Notes under the pieces: generated by a model | Database searches by the model: none | Told to the model about the DNA's origin: nothing | The model's input: only the letters and a program-made list of their open reading frames with translations | Shown here: in pieces, positions 26,290-35,252 of the stretch | Numbering within the stretch: position 1 is the stretch's first letter | How the letters are laid out: every line of letters begins with the position of its first letter | Assembly: GCA_016705065.1 (NCBI GenBank) | Contig: JADIYY010000002.1 | Location: 558,001-622,000, forward strand | Source: Candidatus Aalborgiella aggregata | Lineage (GTDB): Bacteria > Pseudomonadota > Gammaproteobacteria > Burkholderiales > Burkholderiaceae_C | Direction of reading: 5' to 3' | DNA length: 64,000 nt | Program-made: the position numbers and the translations under genes

Positions 26290-26334
26290 AACAGGGCTTT
26301 CTAAAATTAAAGGAAAGTTTTTACTGACACAGGG

Positions 26335-27036
26335 TCAATGCCGTTTGGGCAGCATGCGGCTGACCAAGTTGTCTTTGTCGATGAATTGATGCTTCAGCGC
26401 CGCCGCAATGTGCAGCAAGGCCAAGGCCATCAAGGCAATTGCCGAAACCTCATGCAGTTCTTTGATTAGCTTGGCAAATTCTTTGTCTACTGTCAGCAAG
26501 TCGGGTAAAGGCAGAACGCCAAACAAAACAATTGGGAAACCAGCCGCAGAGCTGTACGCCCAGCCTAACAGTGGCACGGCAAAGAAGAGCAGGTACATCA
26601 CGTGGTGGGTGGCGTGGTAAATGCGGGTTTGCCATGTTGGCATGACTTGCTCGATAGCTGCAGGCAATGCAGGTGGGCGGTGCGTGAAACGCCACAGCAA
26701 GCGCAACACAGTTAAAAACAAAAAGCAAATGCCTGCCCACTTATGGTAGTTGTACAGTTTGAGGCGTTCGGGAGAAAACGGCAGTTCATGCATGTAAACA
26801 CCCAAAGCAAACATGGCAAAAATCGACAAACCCAAAAACCAATGCAACACAATGGCGACTGTTGAATAGCTTGTGTGGCTCAGCGCTTGCGGTGGCTGAG
26901 AATTCGATAAATTTGATTCCGGCGCGGTTTTCAATGTGATCTTTTTGGCATTTTCATGCCCAATGGCTTTAAGAGTCCTGAAGTGTAGAAGCCCGCCAAT
27001 GCAAAAAGATGCAATATTATTGAAGTCTTCAGTCAA
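26335..27036 (-). CDS. Cytochrome b561-family protein
   Basis: The frame gives 233 residues, but the first 40 are not membrane-like, so the start is uncertain. A b561 core of about 180 residues follows: HWFLGLSIFAMFALG, NYHKWAGICFLFLT, HHVMYLLFF and LHEVSAIALMALALLHIAAALKHQF supply the heme-binding His pairs in four helices. It is probably a membrane quinone/cytochrome electron carrier for the YceI proteins. On this strand an ATG lies at 26957 in another frame, and one missing base in the A5 run nearby (26942-26946) would restore MKMPKKIT as the start. Confidence 0.85.
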   Translation of the reverse strand: MTEDFNNIASFCIGGLLHFRTLKAIGHENAKKITLKTAPESNLSNSQPPQALSHTSYSTVAIVLHWFLGLSIFAMFALGVYMHELPFSPERLKLYNYHKWAGICFLFLTVLRLLWRFTHRPPALPAAIEQVMPTWQTRIYHATHHVMYLLFFAVPLLGWAYSSAAGFPIVLFGVLPLPDLLTVDKEFAKLIKELHEVSAIALMALALLHIAAALKHQFIDKDNLVSRMLPKRH

Positions 27037-27140
27037 TTTATTTGAATCAAAATTGACTGCGTAAGCCCAGGTAAACTAATGTCCGCTATGACAATTGGAC
27101 TTTATTTACCGGTATTTTTTGAAATTTTATTATCAAAAAT

Positions 27141-27192
27141 GGCATTTAGCCAGCGTATTTATTGCCTAAATTGCTATTATATTTATAGCAAA
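27141..27192 (+). repeat. Palindromic dispersed element, copy 4 (overlaps the TlpA-like stop)
   Basis: GGCATTTAGCCAGCGTATT, TATTGCCTAA and GCTATTATATTTATAGC span 27141-27192. The terminal palindrome supplies the last codons (D-L-L) and the TAA stop of the TlpA-like gene on the minus strand (stop at 27183-27185). It is therefore part of that gene's 3' end. Confidence 0.85.
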
Positions 27193-27782
27193 TCAGCAAT
27201 AAAATCCCACCACGTAACAGGAATGCGTCCGTTTTGACTGGCGACCACTTTGCCGCTTTTGTCCAGCACAAAGGTCAAGGGCAATTGGTTTTTCGGAATT
27301 TGCGCCACATTGACGCTGGATTTGTAATCGACATCGCCAGTCCAAAGCTGCACAAAGCGCTGTTTGACAGGCACTGCCTGGCTCACAATGGCGTTGTAGC
27401 TGTCCACATCACTCATGCGTTTGTCCGCGCTGACCAACACCAGCTCAAACGGTTTGTCTGCCCAGCCCCGAATGTTTTCACGCAGCTCTGGCATTTGGTC
27501 ACGGCACACTGCGCAGTCGGTCGTCCAAAACATCAGCACCACCACTTTGCCTTTGAGTGAGCTGAGTTGGAATGGCTTTTTATCGAAAGTTAAGCCCGTC
27601 ACCACTGGTTCAATGCCGATGGCAACAGATTGTGTAAGTGTAGGCGTCAGCGCAGCGGGGGGTTTGACGTTGCCTGACTGTGCATTGACTAGTCCAGCTG
27701 CCATCAATAAGCCAATTGACATCAGCCTAGGCCAGAAGCTTTGTTGCTTGTGTGAAAACTTTTGACTGCATTTACCCATCAT
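27183..27782 (-). CDS. TlpA-like thiol-disulfide protein, secreted
   Basis: About 199 residues from the ATG at 27782; the frame is open upstream to 27827. A signal sequence (MSIGLLMAAGLVNAQ) precedes a thioredoxin-like domain with WTTDCAVCRDQM, whose CxxC is CAVC, and a C-terminal cis-Pro loop region (LPLTFVLDKSGKVVA). Periplasmic TlpA/ResA-type proteins reduce disulfides, for example in cytochrome c maturation. Its last residues are encoded by a dispersed palindromic element. Fifty bases upstream is the fghA stop on the same strand, so it may be read with the formaldehyde genes. Confidence 0.83.
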   Translation of the reverse strand: MMGKCSQKFSHKQQSFWPRLMSIGLLMAAGLVNAQSGNVKPPAALTPTLTQSVAIGIEPVVTGLTFDKKPFQLSSLKGKVVVLMFWTTDCAVCRDQMPELRENIRGWADKPFELVLVSADKRMSDVDSYNAIVSQAVPVKQRFVQLWTGDVDYKSSVNVAQIPKNQLPLTFVLDKSGKVVASQNGRIPVTWWDFIADLL

Positions 27783-27830
27783 CGACCTTAGTTGGTGTTG
27801 AATAAGGTAGTCGCCCCAAGCATTCAAATA

Positions 27831-28691
27831 TTACAAACGATCGGCGTGGTGTTGCAAATGATCTTGCATGAAGGTTGAAATGAAGTAATAGCCGTGGTCA
27901 TACCCTGCATGACGGCGCAAAGTGAGGGCTTGCGATACGCTTGCACAGGCTGCTTCAAACAGGTGTGGGTGGAGTTGCTCGGGCAAGAATTTATCTGCCA
28001 AACCTTGGTCAATCAATATGCCCGCTGGATAGGGCGCCGTGGTGCGTGATTGCATCAAGTAGCTGGCATCGTGTGCTGCCCATGTGCTGCGATCGCTTCC
28101 CAGGTAGCCAGTGAACGCTTTTTCACCCCACGGGCACTGCGTTGGCGCACAAATAGGGGCGAATGCAGAGAGCGATTTGAACTTGCCAGGGTATTTCAGG
28201 GCCAAAGTTAATGCGCCGTGCCCGCCCATTGAATGGCCGAAAATGCCAATGCGATCAGCATCAATTGGCAGGGTGCTGGTAACCATTGGCAGCAGTTCTT
28301 TGATGAGGTAACTTTCCATGCGCCAAAACTGTGCCCATGGTGCTTGTATGGCATCTAAATAAAAACCTGCGCCTATGCCAAAGTCCCAGCTTGCCGTGGC
28401 ACCTGCAATGCTTTGCGGCGCTTCGCCGCGTGGGCTGGTGTCTGGGCAAATCAGCGCCAAACCCAACTCTGCGGCTAGGCGCTGTGCGCCTGCTTTGATC
28501 ATGAAAGTTTCTTCATTGCAGGTTAATCCAGCCAAATACAGCAAAGCAGGCACCGCAGCTTGTTTGGCTTGCGGTGGCAGATAGACCGAATAGCGCATAG
28601 GCAAACCGATGACAGTCGAGTCGTGCTCATAAAAGCGCTGCGCCCCGCCAAAACAAGCATGCTCTGAAAGGATTTTTAGACTACTTTGCAT
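27831..28691 (-). CDS. fghA: S-formylglutathione hydrolase
   Basis: The 286-residue esterase-D-type hydrolase releases formate and glutathione in formaldehyde detoxification. The alpha/beta hydrolase nucleophile elbow GHSMGGHGALTLAL lies near residue 150, YLAGLTCNEETF near 50 and the catalytic His in GYDHGYYF near the C-terminus. The length is typical. It follows the class III alcohol dehydrogenase gene by 14 bp, forming the usual two-gene pair. Confidence 0.95.
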   Translation of the reverse strand: MQSSLKILSEHACFGGAQRFYEHDSTVIGLPMRYSVYLPPQAKQAAVPALLYLAGLTCNEETFMIKAGAQRLAAELGLALICPDTSPRGEAPQSIAGATASWDFGIGAGFYLDAIQAPWAQFWRMESYLIKELLPMVTSTLPIDADRIGIFGHSMGGHGALTLALKYPGKFKSLSAFAPICAPTQCPWGEKAFTGYLGSDRSTWAAHDASYLMQSRTTAPYPAGILIDQGLADKFLPEQLHPHLFEAACASVSQALTLRRHAGYDHGYYFISTFMQDHLQHHADRL

Positions 28692-28705
28692 GGCTGCCAG
28701 TGGTA

Positions 28706-29815
28706 TCAGAAATGAATCACGGTGCGGATGGATTTGCCCTCGTGCATCAAATCAAAAGCTTCGTTGATTTGGTCAAGTGGCATGTTGTGGGTAATAAACG
28801 GATCTAAATCGATATCACCACGCATGGCATCTTCCACCATGCCAGGCAATTGTGTGCGACCTTTGACACCGCCAAACGCGCTGCCGCGCCAAACCCGACC
28901 GGTGACCAATTGGAATGGGCGAGTCGATATTTCTTGCCCTGCGCCTGCCACACCAATGATGACGGATTCGCCCCAACCTTTGTGACAACATTCCAGTGCC
29001 GAACGCATCACGTTCACATTGCCAATGCATTCAAAACTGAATTCCACACCACCGTCGGTCATTTCAACGATCACGTCTTGAATCGGCTTGTCAAAATCTT
29101 TCGGGTTGATGCAATCGGTGGCACCCATGACTTTGGCCAGACCAAACTTACCAGGGTTGGTATCAATCGCAATGATGCGTCCTGCCTTGGCTTGTCGAGC
29201 GCCTTGAATCACTGCCAAACCAATTGCACCCAAGCCAAACACCGCCACCGTGTCGCCCTCTTTCACTTTTGCTGTGTTGTGCACAGCGCCAATGCCAGTG
29301 GTCACGCCGCAGCCCAGCAAGCACATCACACCCAAAGGAGCGGCAGGGTTGATTTTGGCTAATGAAATCTCAGCTACCACGGTGTATTCACTGAACGTGC
29401 TGGTTCCCATGTAGTGATAAAGCGGCTTGCCTTCGTATGAAAAGCGCGTTGTCCCATCCGGCATCAAGCCCTTGCCTTGCGTGGCGCGAATTTTTTGGCA
29501 CAGATTGGTTTTACCCGACAGGCAAAACTTGCACATGCCGCACTCTGGCGTGTACAAGGGAATCACGTGATCACCCACCGCCACACTGGTCACACCCTCA
29601 CCTACTTGCACCACAATACCTCCACCCTCATGCCCCAGCACGGCTGGGAACACGCCTTCTGGATCATCACCACTCAAGGTGTAGGCATCGGTATGACAAA
29701 CAGCTGTGTGTGTGATTTTGACCATCACCTCGCCTGCTTTGGGTGGTGCGACGTCGATTTCAACAATTTGAAGGGGCTCGCCTTTGGCAAAAGCAACAGC
29801 TGCACGTGATTTCAT
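28706..29815 (-). CDS. adhC: S-(hydroxymethyl)glutathione dehydrogenase, class III alcohol dehydrogenase
   Basis: The 369-residue zinc dehydrogenase oxidises the formaldehyde-glutathione adduct. Catalytic-zinc Cys and His (TAVCHTDAYTLSGDDPE, GHEGGGIV), structural-zinc cysteines (PECGMCKFCLSGKTNLC), and the NAD fold (VAVFGLGAIGLAVIQGARQ) are visible. The length is typical of the class. Together with fghA it removes formaldehyde using glutathione. A tRNA-Val gene starts just beyond the promoter side. Confidence 0.96.
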   Translation of the reverse strand: MKSRAAVAFAKGEPLQIVEIDVAPPKAGEVMVKITHTAVCHTDAYTLSGDDPEGVFPAVLGHEGGGIVVQVGEGVTSVAVGDHVIPLYTPECGMCKFCLSGKTNLCQKIRATQGKGLMPDGTTRFSYEGKPLYHYMGTSTFSEYTVVAEISLAKINPAAPLGVMCLLGCGVTTGIGAVHNTAKVKEGDTVAVFGLGAIGLAVIQGARQAKAGRIIAIDTNPGKFGLAKVMGATDCINPKDFDKPIQDVIVEMTDGGVEFSFECIGNVNVMRSALECCHKGWGESVIIGVAGAGQEISTRPFQLVTGRVWRGSAFGGVKGRTQLPGMVEDAMRGDIDLDPFITHNMPLDQINEAFDLMHEGKSIRTVIHF

Positions 29816-29901
29816 AATAGTTTAGCCTTTAAAAAGTTAACACTGAAAACCAAAAAAGCCTGCAACCCCCTGATTCACAAAGGATTACAAGCTTTAGCAA
29901 T

Positions 29902-29978
29902 TGGTAGGCACGATTGGACTCGAACCAACGACCCCTACCATGTCAAGGTAGTGCTCTAACCAGCTGAGCTACGCGCCT
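29902..29978 (-). tRNA. tRNA-Val(GAC)
   Basis: On the minus strand this is a 77-nt cloverleaf with an AGGCGCG acceptor pairing with the 3' CGTGCCT before ACCA. The D-arm is AGCTCAGCTGGTTAGAGC, the anticodon loop TTGACAT gives anticodon GAC (Val), and the T-arm is GTTCGAGTCC. The CCA end is encoded. It lies between adhC and relA. Confidence 0.93.
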
Positions 29979-30026
29979 ATAAGTCTGTTCGATGGGCGCT
30001 ATTGTAACAGGGTCGGCGCTTCGTTT

Positions 30027-32180
30027 TTACCGGCGTCTGGCAGAACGGACGCCTTTGAGTTCCATCAGGTTGCCCAACACTTTATTCAAACGTTTGGCAT
30101 CGGATACTTCTACTGTGAAGGTCATCCAAGCAGTGTCGTCTTGCTTGTTGCGCACGGATTGTGTGTTGGCGGCAATCACATTCAATTTGTCTTTTGAGAA
30201 TATTTCCAAAATCTCACGCAGCAAACCTTGGCGATCCAGCGCCTCCACCACCACATCAACCGGGTAAACACTGTTTTCACTGGTTTTGCTTTGCGCCCAA
30301 GCCACATCGATGACGCGGCCTTCATCTTGTTCAGTTTGGCGCGCTTGCAAGGCCATGAAATTGGGGCATTGCAAGCGGTGAATACTAACGCCCTTGCCGC
30401 GCGTGACGTAACCGCCTATCGCATCTCCTGGAGCTGGTTTGCAACATTTGGCCAATTGTGTGAGCAAAGAATCAACACCCACCACCAACACACCGCCTTT
30501 GGCATTCTTGTCAGTTTTGGCACGTTTCAGAACAATTTCATCGGCGCTGGGATCTGACACAGCAGGTTTGAAATACGCTTCAATGGTGCGTAAGGAATAC
30601 TCATCTTTGCCCACCACTTCAAACAATTCATCGGCTGATTTAAAACCCAGCTGTACGGCCAAGTCAGCCAATTTGACGGATGTTTTGCCTTCGCGCTGTA
30701 ACAGTTTTTCTACAGCTTCGCGCCCTTTGGCAATCGTCTCTTGCATGGCTTGCACATTGAACCAAGCACGCACTTTTGTTTTGGCACGGTGACTGGCTAA
30801 AAAACCAAGTTCAGGGTTGAGCCAGTCACGCGATGGACCACCCTCTTTGGCAGCGGTAATTTCGACGGTTTGACCGTTTTGCAAAGGTGTATTGAGCGGT
30901 ACCAATACGCCGTCTACGCGAGCACCACGGCAGCGGTGACCCAGGTCGGTGTGCACGGTGTAAGCAAAGTCGATGGCGGTCGCACCTTGTGTCAGCTCTA
31001 CCACCGCAGCATCGGGTGTTAACACATAGATGCGGTCATTCAACAGTTCCGCCGCTTGTGAATTCACTTGGTTTGTCTGTGATTCGTTTGCAGCCCCATT
31101 TTCTGCAACAGATAAATCACGCTCCCACGCCAGCAATTGGCGCAGCACTGCAATTTTGGCGTCATAACTGCCAGTAGCAGAAACACCAGCGTAGCCTTTC
31201 GCACCCGCCTCTTTGTACACCCAGTGTGCGGCCACACCGTGTTCGGCTTTGTCGTGCATAGCTTGGGTGCGGATTTGGATTTCGATGGCTTGACCATCTT
31301 TGTCGCGCACCACGGTGTGCAATGACTGGTAACCATTGGCTTTGGGTTTGGCGATGTAGTCGTCGAACTCATCGGGGATGGGTGAAAAATGCGAATGCAC
31401 CCAGCTCAATGCGCCATAGCAATCATCCAAATTTGCCACCACCACACGCAGTGCGCGAATGTCCAGCACCTTATCAAAATCCAATGACTTGCCACGCATT
31501 TTTTTAACAATGCTGTAGATGTGTTTGGGGCGACCTTGCACCTCTGCCTTGATTCCCAGCATGGCCAAATCTGCCTGCAAAGTATCGCGTAAATGCATGA
31601 CATAGTTTTCACGCTGTGTGCGCTTTTCATCCAGCAGCTTGGCAACTTTCTTATAAGTTTCAGGTTCCAAGAAGCGGAACGACAAGTCTTCCATTTCCCA
31701 CTTGATTTGCCAAATACCCAAACGATTGGCCAATGGCGCGAAGACATGCAAAGACTCTTTCGCCAAATCGCTTGAAACAGGTGCTTTACTGGCGGCTAAG
31801 TAGCGCAGGGTTTGCAAGCGCGATGCCAAACGCAGCATCACCACACGCAAGTCGCGCGAAAAAGCCAATAGCATTTTTCGCACCGTCTCGGTATGTGCCA
31901 TTGCAGCGGTTTGCCGTTGCACGCGCATGAGTTTGGTGGTCTCAACAGCCAACCCTGCCAAGTTTTCATCAAATGCTTGGCTGATGACTTCATAGGGTTT
32001 ATTCAAATGATCGCAGGTGTAAACCAGAAAGCTCGCTGCCTGCATGGCTTCAGAGCCACCAATGTCCTGCAATATTTGTGCGACGGCTTGCGCATGCGAC
32101 CAGGTGTTTTCACCTGTGTCCAATTGCGCACGCTCTAACAAGGGTTCTGCGAAACCTCGCGCACGGTCCAACATTTTCAT
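30027..32180 (-). CDS. relA: (p)ppGpp synthetase RelA
   Basis: The 717-residue protein has the RelA/SpoT layout: HD region (about 25-150), synthetase (DIRALRVVV, YIAKPKANGYQSLHT, about 220-330), TGS (YVLTPDAAVVELTQGATAIDFAYTVHTDLG, about 400-460), zinc/helical segment and C-terminal ACT domain. The HD region lacks the HDxxED pair (it reads ASFLVYTCDHLN there), so hydrolase activity is predicted absent and this is the synthetase-only RelA. It produces (p)ppGpp in amino acid starvation. It is a single gene next to tRNA-Val on its 3' side. Confidence 0.92.
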   Translation of the reverse strand: MKMLDRARGFAEPLLERAQLDTGENTWSHAQAVAQILQDIGGSEAMQAASFLVYTCDHLNKPYEVISQAFDENLAGLAVETTKLMRVQRQTAAMAHTETVRKMLLAFSRDLRVVMLRLASRLQTLRYLAASKAPVSSDLAKESLHVFAPLANRLGIWQIKWEMEDLSFRFLEPETYKKVAKLLDEKRTQRENYVMHLRDTLQADLAMLGIKAEVQGRPKHIYSIVKKMRGKSLDFDKVLDIRALRVVVANLDDCYGALSWVHSHFSPIPDEFDDYIAKPKANGYQSLHTVVRDKDGQAIEIQIRTQAMHDKAEHGVAAHWVYKEAGAKGYAGVSATGSYDAKIAVLRQLLAWERDLSVAENGAANESQTNQVNSQAAELLNDRIYVLTPDAAVVELTQGATAIDFAYTVHTDLGHRCRGARVDGVLVPLNTPLQNGQTVEITAAKEGGPSRDWLNPELGFLASHRAKTKVRAWFNVQAMQETIAKGREAVEKLLQREGKTSVKLADLAVQLGFKSADELFEVVGKDEYSLRTIEAYFKPAVSDPSADEIVLKRAKTDKNAKGGVLVVGVDSLLTQLAKCCKPAPGDAIGGYVTRGKGVSIHRLQCPNFMALQARQTEQDEGRVIDVAWAQSKTSENSVYPVDVVVEALDRQGLLREILEIFSKDKLNVIAANTQSVRNKQDDTAWMTFTVEVSDAKRLNKVLGNLMELKGVRSARRR

Positions 32181-32187
32181 TGCACGT

Positions 32188-33102
32188 TTACTTCAATAAA
32201 AAATCGACCACAACTTGCGATTGATTGGTTGCCACAAAAGTAGGTGCATGCCCCACTCCTGCAAATTCCACCAAAGTGGCTTTGGGCCCGCGTTGCGTCA
32301 TGGCCAATGCTGTCGCTGATGACAACAAATCTGAATCAGCACCTCGTACCAGCAAGGTCTGTGCTTTGATGTTGTCATACAGTGCCCACAAAATCGCTTC
32401 ACCTTGTTTGGTGGATTCTTCCGTCGCCAATGAAAAAGGCTGTGCTATGGCGGGGTCGTAGCGCAAAGTAACCCCATTGGCTTGCCCAGTAGCAGGGTCG
32501 ATCCACGGTCGCAACGATGGCTTGGTCAATTCCAACCATTGCTCTGGGGTATGCGGGCCAAAACCTTTGGCGATTTGCCACAATGCTTCTGCCGCAATTT
32601 CTTTGCTATCAAAACGCCCATATTTCCCCAAGTACTGCCCAATGCGCACCAAAGAAACCCATTCAAGGACCGGGCCTACATCGTTCAACACCAACTTGCG
32701 CACAGGTACAGACAATGGCAAATTGGCTTGACCTGTTACCACCATGCCAATTAAACCGCCCATGCTGGTGCCCACCCAGTCCAACACTTTTGGCTTTAAA
32801 TGGCTGAGTAAAACCAACATGTCCGACGCATAAGTTGGCAGGGCATACGCATTGGGATCTTTCAACCATTCGCTTTGACCGCGTCCTGCAACGTCTGGGC
32901 AGACAACACGCACATTCGGATTGGCTGCACACAAAGCGCGTGCCAAGACATCAAAGTCGCGACCTTGCCTTGTCAAACCATGCACACACAGGATCACGTG
33001 ATCAGCATCCACTTTACCCCAGTCCCAATACGCCATGCGGTGTATGCCTTGGGCATCTGGGCAATCAATGAAATTCAAATTTGGTGAACTGAGCGCTTGC
33101 AT
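32188..33102 (-). CDS. Alpha/beta hydrolase of unknown substrate
   Basis: The 304-residue alpha/beta hydrolase contains VCPDVAGRGQSEW (strand 4 region), the nucleophile elbow WVGTSMGGLIGM near residue 115 and AGVGHAPTF with the catalytic His near the C-terminus. The Asp is likely in LVRGADSDLLS. The length is usual for this family. It is 7 bp from relA on the same strand, so it may be cotranscribed, but the function is unknown. There is no signal peptide, so it is cytoplasmic. Confidence 0.87.
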   Translation of the reverse strand: MQALSSPNLNFIDCPDAQGIHRMAYWDWGKVDADHVILCVHGLTRQGRDFDVLARALCAANPNVRVVCPDVAGRGQSEWLKDPNAYALPTYASDMLVLLSHLKPKVLDWVGTSMGGLIGMVVTGQANLPLSVPVRKLVLNDVGPVLEWVSLVRIGQYLGKYGRFDSKEIAAEALWQIAKGFGPHTPEQWLELTKPSLRPWIDPATGQANGVTLRYDPAIAQPFSLATEESTKQGEAILWALYDNIKAQTLLVRGADSDLLSSATALAMTQRGPKATLVEFAGVGHAPTFVATNQSQVVVDFLLK

Positions 33103-33158
33103 AAAAACCTCAAAAAACTAAAACCGTCTGTGGCGACATATTTCTCAATGGCAGGCTG

Positions 33159-34463
33159 TCACGGATTGGTTGCCAAAGCCGCTGCGCGACCACGTTCCAC
33201 GTTCACACGGGTCAACAAAATCAAACCGAGAATAAACAGAACTGATGTTGACAAAATCGCTGTGCGTTGGTCACCGCCTGTCATCCACGTGATAGCGCCA
33301 TAGCTCAAAGGACCAATGATGGCAGCCAAGCGTGTGGCAAAGGTCCACAAGCCAAAAAATTCACCCGCTTGCTTGGGCGGCGAAAACAAAGCGGCCATGG
33401 CACGCCCTGCCGACTGACTTGAACCCATGCAAAAACCAGCAATCGCCGCCGCATACCAAAAGCCACCTTTGGTGGTAGTGACCGCTGCGATGACACAAGT
33501 TGCCACCCAACCCACCAAAGTGATACCCAGCGCCAATTTGTGTCCTAACTTGTCTTGCACGTAACCAAAACCAAACGCGCCGACTGCGGCTGCAATGTTC
33601 AACACAAATATCAAGACCATGGTTTCTTGCGGCAAAAAACCGATGACTTGTTCAGCGTAAATGGCAGCCAAAGTGATGGCCACCGCGACGCCGCCTTGGT
33701 AAAACACGCCACAGGCCAAGAACCACATGAAGTCTTTGTAATTGCGCGCCTCATTGAAGGTGACTTTGAGTTGTTGCAACGACGCTTTGAAACCACTTTG
33801 CTTTAAAGCCAAGGGGTTGGGCACCGCACGTTCCTTCAATAACCAAAACGTGACGCAAGCCGATAAACCATAAATCACCGCAGTGATGATCATGGTGACA
33901 GGCACAAATTGATCAGCAGGAATTTTTTGGCTTTGCGCCCACAGCACATAGGCCAAGCTGATACCCAAGGCCAACATGCCACCGAAATAACCAAAACTCC
34001 AGCCCCAGCCACTGACTTTGCCAAAAGCTTCTGGCTTGGCCAGTTCAGGCAAGAACGATGCTGTTAACGATTCGCCATAAGAATAAAACGTGTTGGACAA
34101 AATAATCAAAAGCATGGCCATTGCCACACTACCTGGACCCGCAAATGCCAGCCCAGCGGTGCATATGACACAGGCAATAGTTGTCAAAATCAGCAAGCGC
34201 TTTTTTGCAGCACGTAAATCAGCATAAGCGCCAAAGCTGGGCATGGTGAGCATCACGATGGCGTATGAAATACTGAGTGCCGCTGTCCAAGCAAAGGTGG
34301 CCCATTCTGCTTTTTGTGCAATACCACCCACAAAATAAGCCGCAAACACCGCAGTAATCACCACGGTGGTGTACCCAGAATTGGCAAAATCGTACATAGC
34401 CCAGCCAAAGACTTCGCTTTTTTTGACGCCAGGATTCAGTGCATCTTGAGAAAATAGTGCCAT
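33159..34463 (-). CDS. MFS transporter, UMF1/Atg22 family
   Basis: The 434-residue protein has 12 predicted membrane helices and begins SEVFGWAMYDFANSGYTTVVITAVFAAYFV. This pattern (WxxYDxANSxxxxVV) is typical of the Atg22/UMF1 branch of the MFS. The family effluxes amino acids in yeast vacuoles; bacterial substrates are mostly unknown. The 56-bp spacing and same strand as the hydrolase suggest a possible transcript, but the link is weak. Confidence 0.88.
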   Translation of the reverse strand: MALFSQDALNPGVKKSEVFGWAMYDFANSGYTTVVITAVFAAYFVGGIAQKAEWATFAWTAALSISYAIVMLTMPSFGAYADLRAAKKRLLILTTIACVICTAGLAFAGPGSVAMAMLLIILSNTFYSYGESLTASFLPELAKPEAFGKVSGWGWSFGYFGGMLALGISLAYVLWAQSQKIPADQFVPVTMIITAVIYGLSACVTFWLLKERAVPNPLALKQSGFKASLQQLKVTFNEARNYKDFMWFLACGVFYQGGVAVAITLAAIYAEQVIGFLPQETMVLIFVLNIAAAVGAFGFGYVQDKLGHKLALGITLVGWVATCVIAAVTTTKGGFWYAAAIAGFCMGSSQSAGRAMAALFSPPKQAGEFFGLWTFATRLAAIIGPLSYGAITWMTGGDQRTAILSTSVLFILGLILLTRVNVERGRAAALATNP

Positions 34464-34549
34464 AGTTTTGCTCCTTTGCTCTTTGTTTTTTGTTTTTTTG
34501 TTGTATCACCGAACTAATGGCTTTTTGAAATTTGAAATAGGCAAACTGC

Positions 34550-35185
34550 CTAATGCAAATGCCGAGGCCGTCTTCCACCGTTGCCGTGACCTGAACCACC
34601 CATGCCACGCGGTGGCTTGCCCAATTCCAAAGAATTCACCAAATCGTCAAACCTCTGGGTGAATAATTTATCAATTTCCGCCACTACCCCTGACAATTCA
34701 GCGCCATCAAAATGGCGTTCCATCATGTTCACCACATCTTGCACCAGCAAATCGCGCTGCACCTGCATGATGGCTGCTGGCGTCGGGCCGACGAACAAAA
34801 TCACAAAATCATCGCGCGAGTCATCTTCCGACAAATGTTCGTCTTCACGGTCTTCGTCGTCAAATTCAGTGTCGTAAAACGTGACTTCAATGGCTGCGCC
34901 TTCGGACGCCAGTTCATTCAAGTTCATGCACATTTCGTCAAGCGCTTGACGAAAATCTTCATCGCCACGCACCGTCCAACACATTTGCAACGCTTGTTCG
35001 GCAACGTTATGTTGTATGCCTGGTTCGTCTTCATAGGCGCTGCCAGCACCATCTGACAAGGAGCGCGCACCTGTGTATTTCCAAAGCGGCTTCAAGGCTT
35101 CTTGGATTTGTTCAAACGTGACACCCACCAACAACGGAACTTGACCGTGTACATGAATTTCAAATGGAGCGTTATAGCGTGACAT
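34550..35185 (-). CDS. Conserved acidic protein, probably DUF6806
   Basis: The 211-residue soluble protein begins MSRYNAPFEIHVHGQVPLLVGVTFEQIQ and contains a strongly acidic stretch near residues 105-125 (FDDEDREDEHLSEDDSRDD), then a predicted alpha/beta region and a Gly/His/Arg-rich tail (GMGGSGHGNGGRRP). It resembles a conserved Comamonadaceae family, I believe DUF6806, with no known function. It lies between MFS and plsY genes on the same strand. Confidence 0.6.
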   Translation of the reverse strand: MSRYNAPFEIHVHGQVPLLVGVTFEQIQEALKPLWKYTGARSLSDGAGSAYEDEPGIQHNVAEQALQMCWTVRGDEDFRQALDEMCMNLNELASEGAAIEVTFYDTEFDDEDREDEHLSEDDSRDDFVILFVGPTPAAIMQVQRDLLVQDVVNMMERHFDGAELSGVVAEIDKLFTQRFDDLVNSLELGKPPRGMGGSGHGNGGRRPRHLH

Positions 35186-35252
35186 AGGTGACAGTTTTGA
35201 TGCGACTGTTTTTACAGTTATTGGAAGATTGGGTAATGAATCGTAACGTAAA

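Noticed and set aside
30228..30792. Plus-strand frames opposite relA
   Set aside because: They overlap a clear 717-residue RelA and show no conserved motif.
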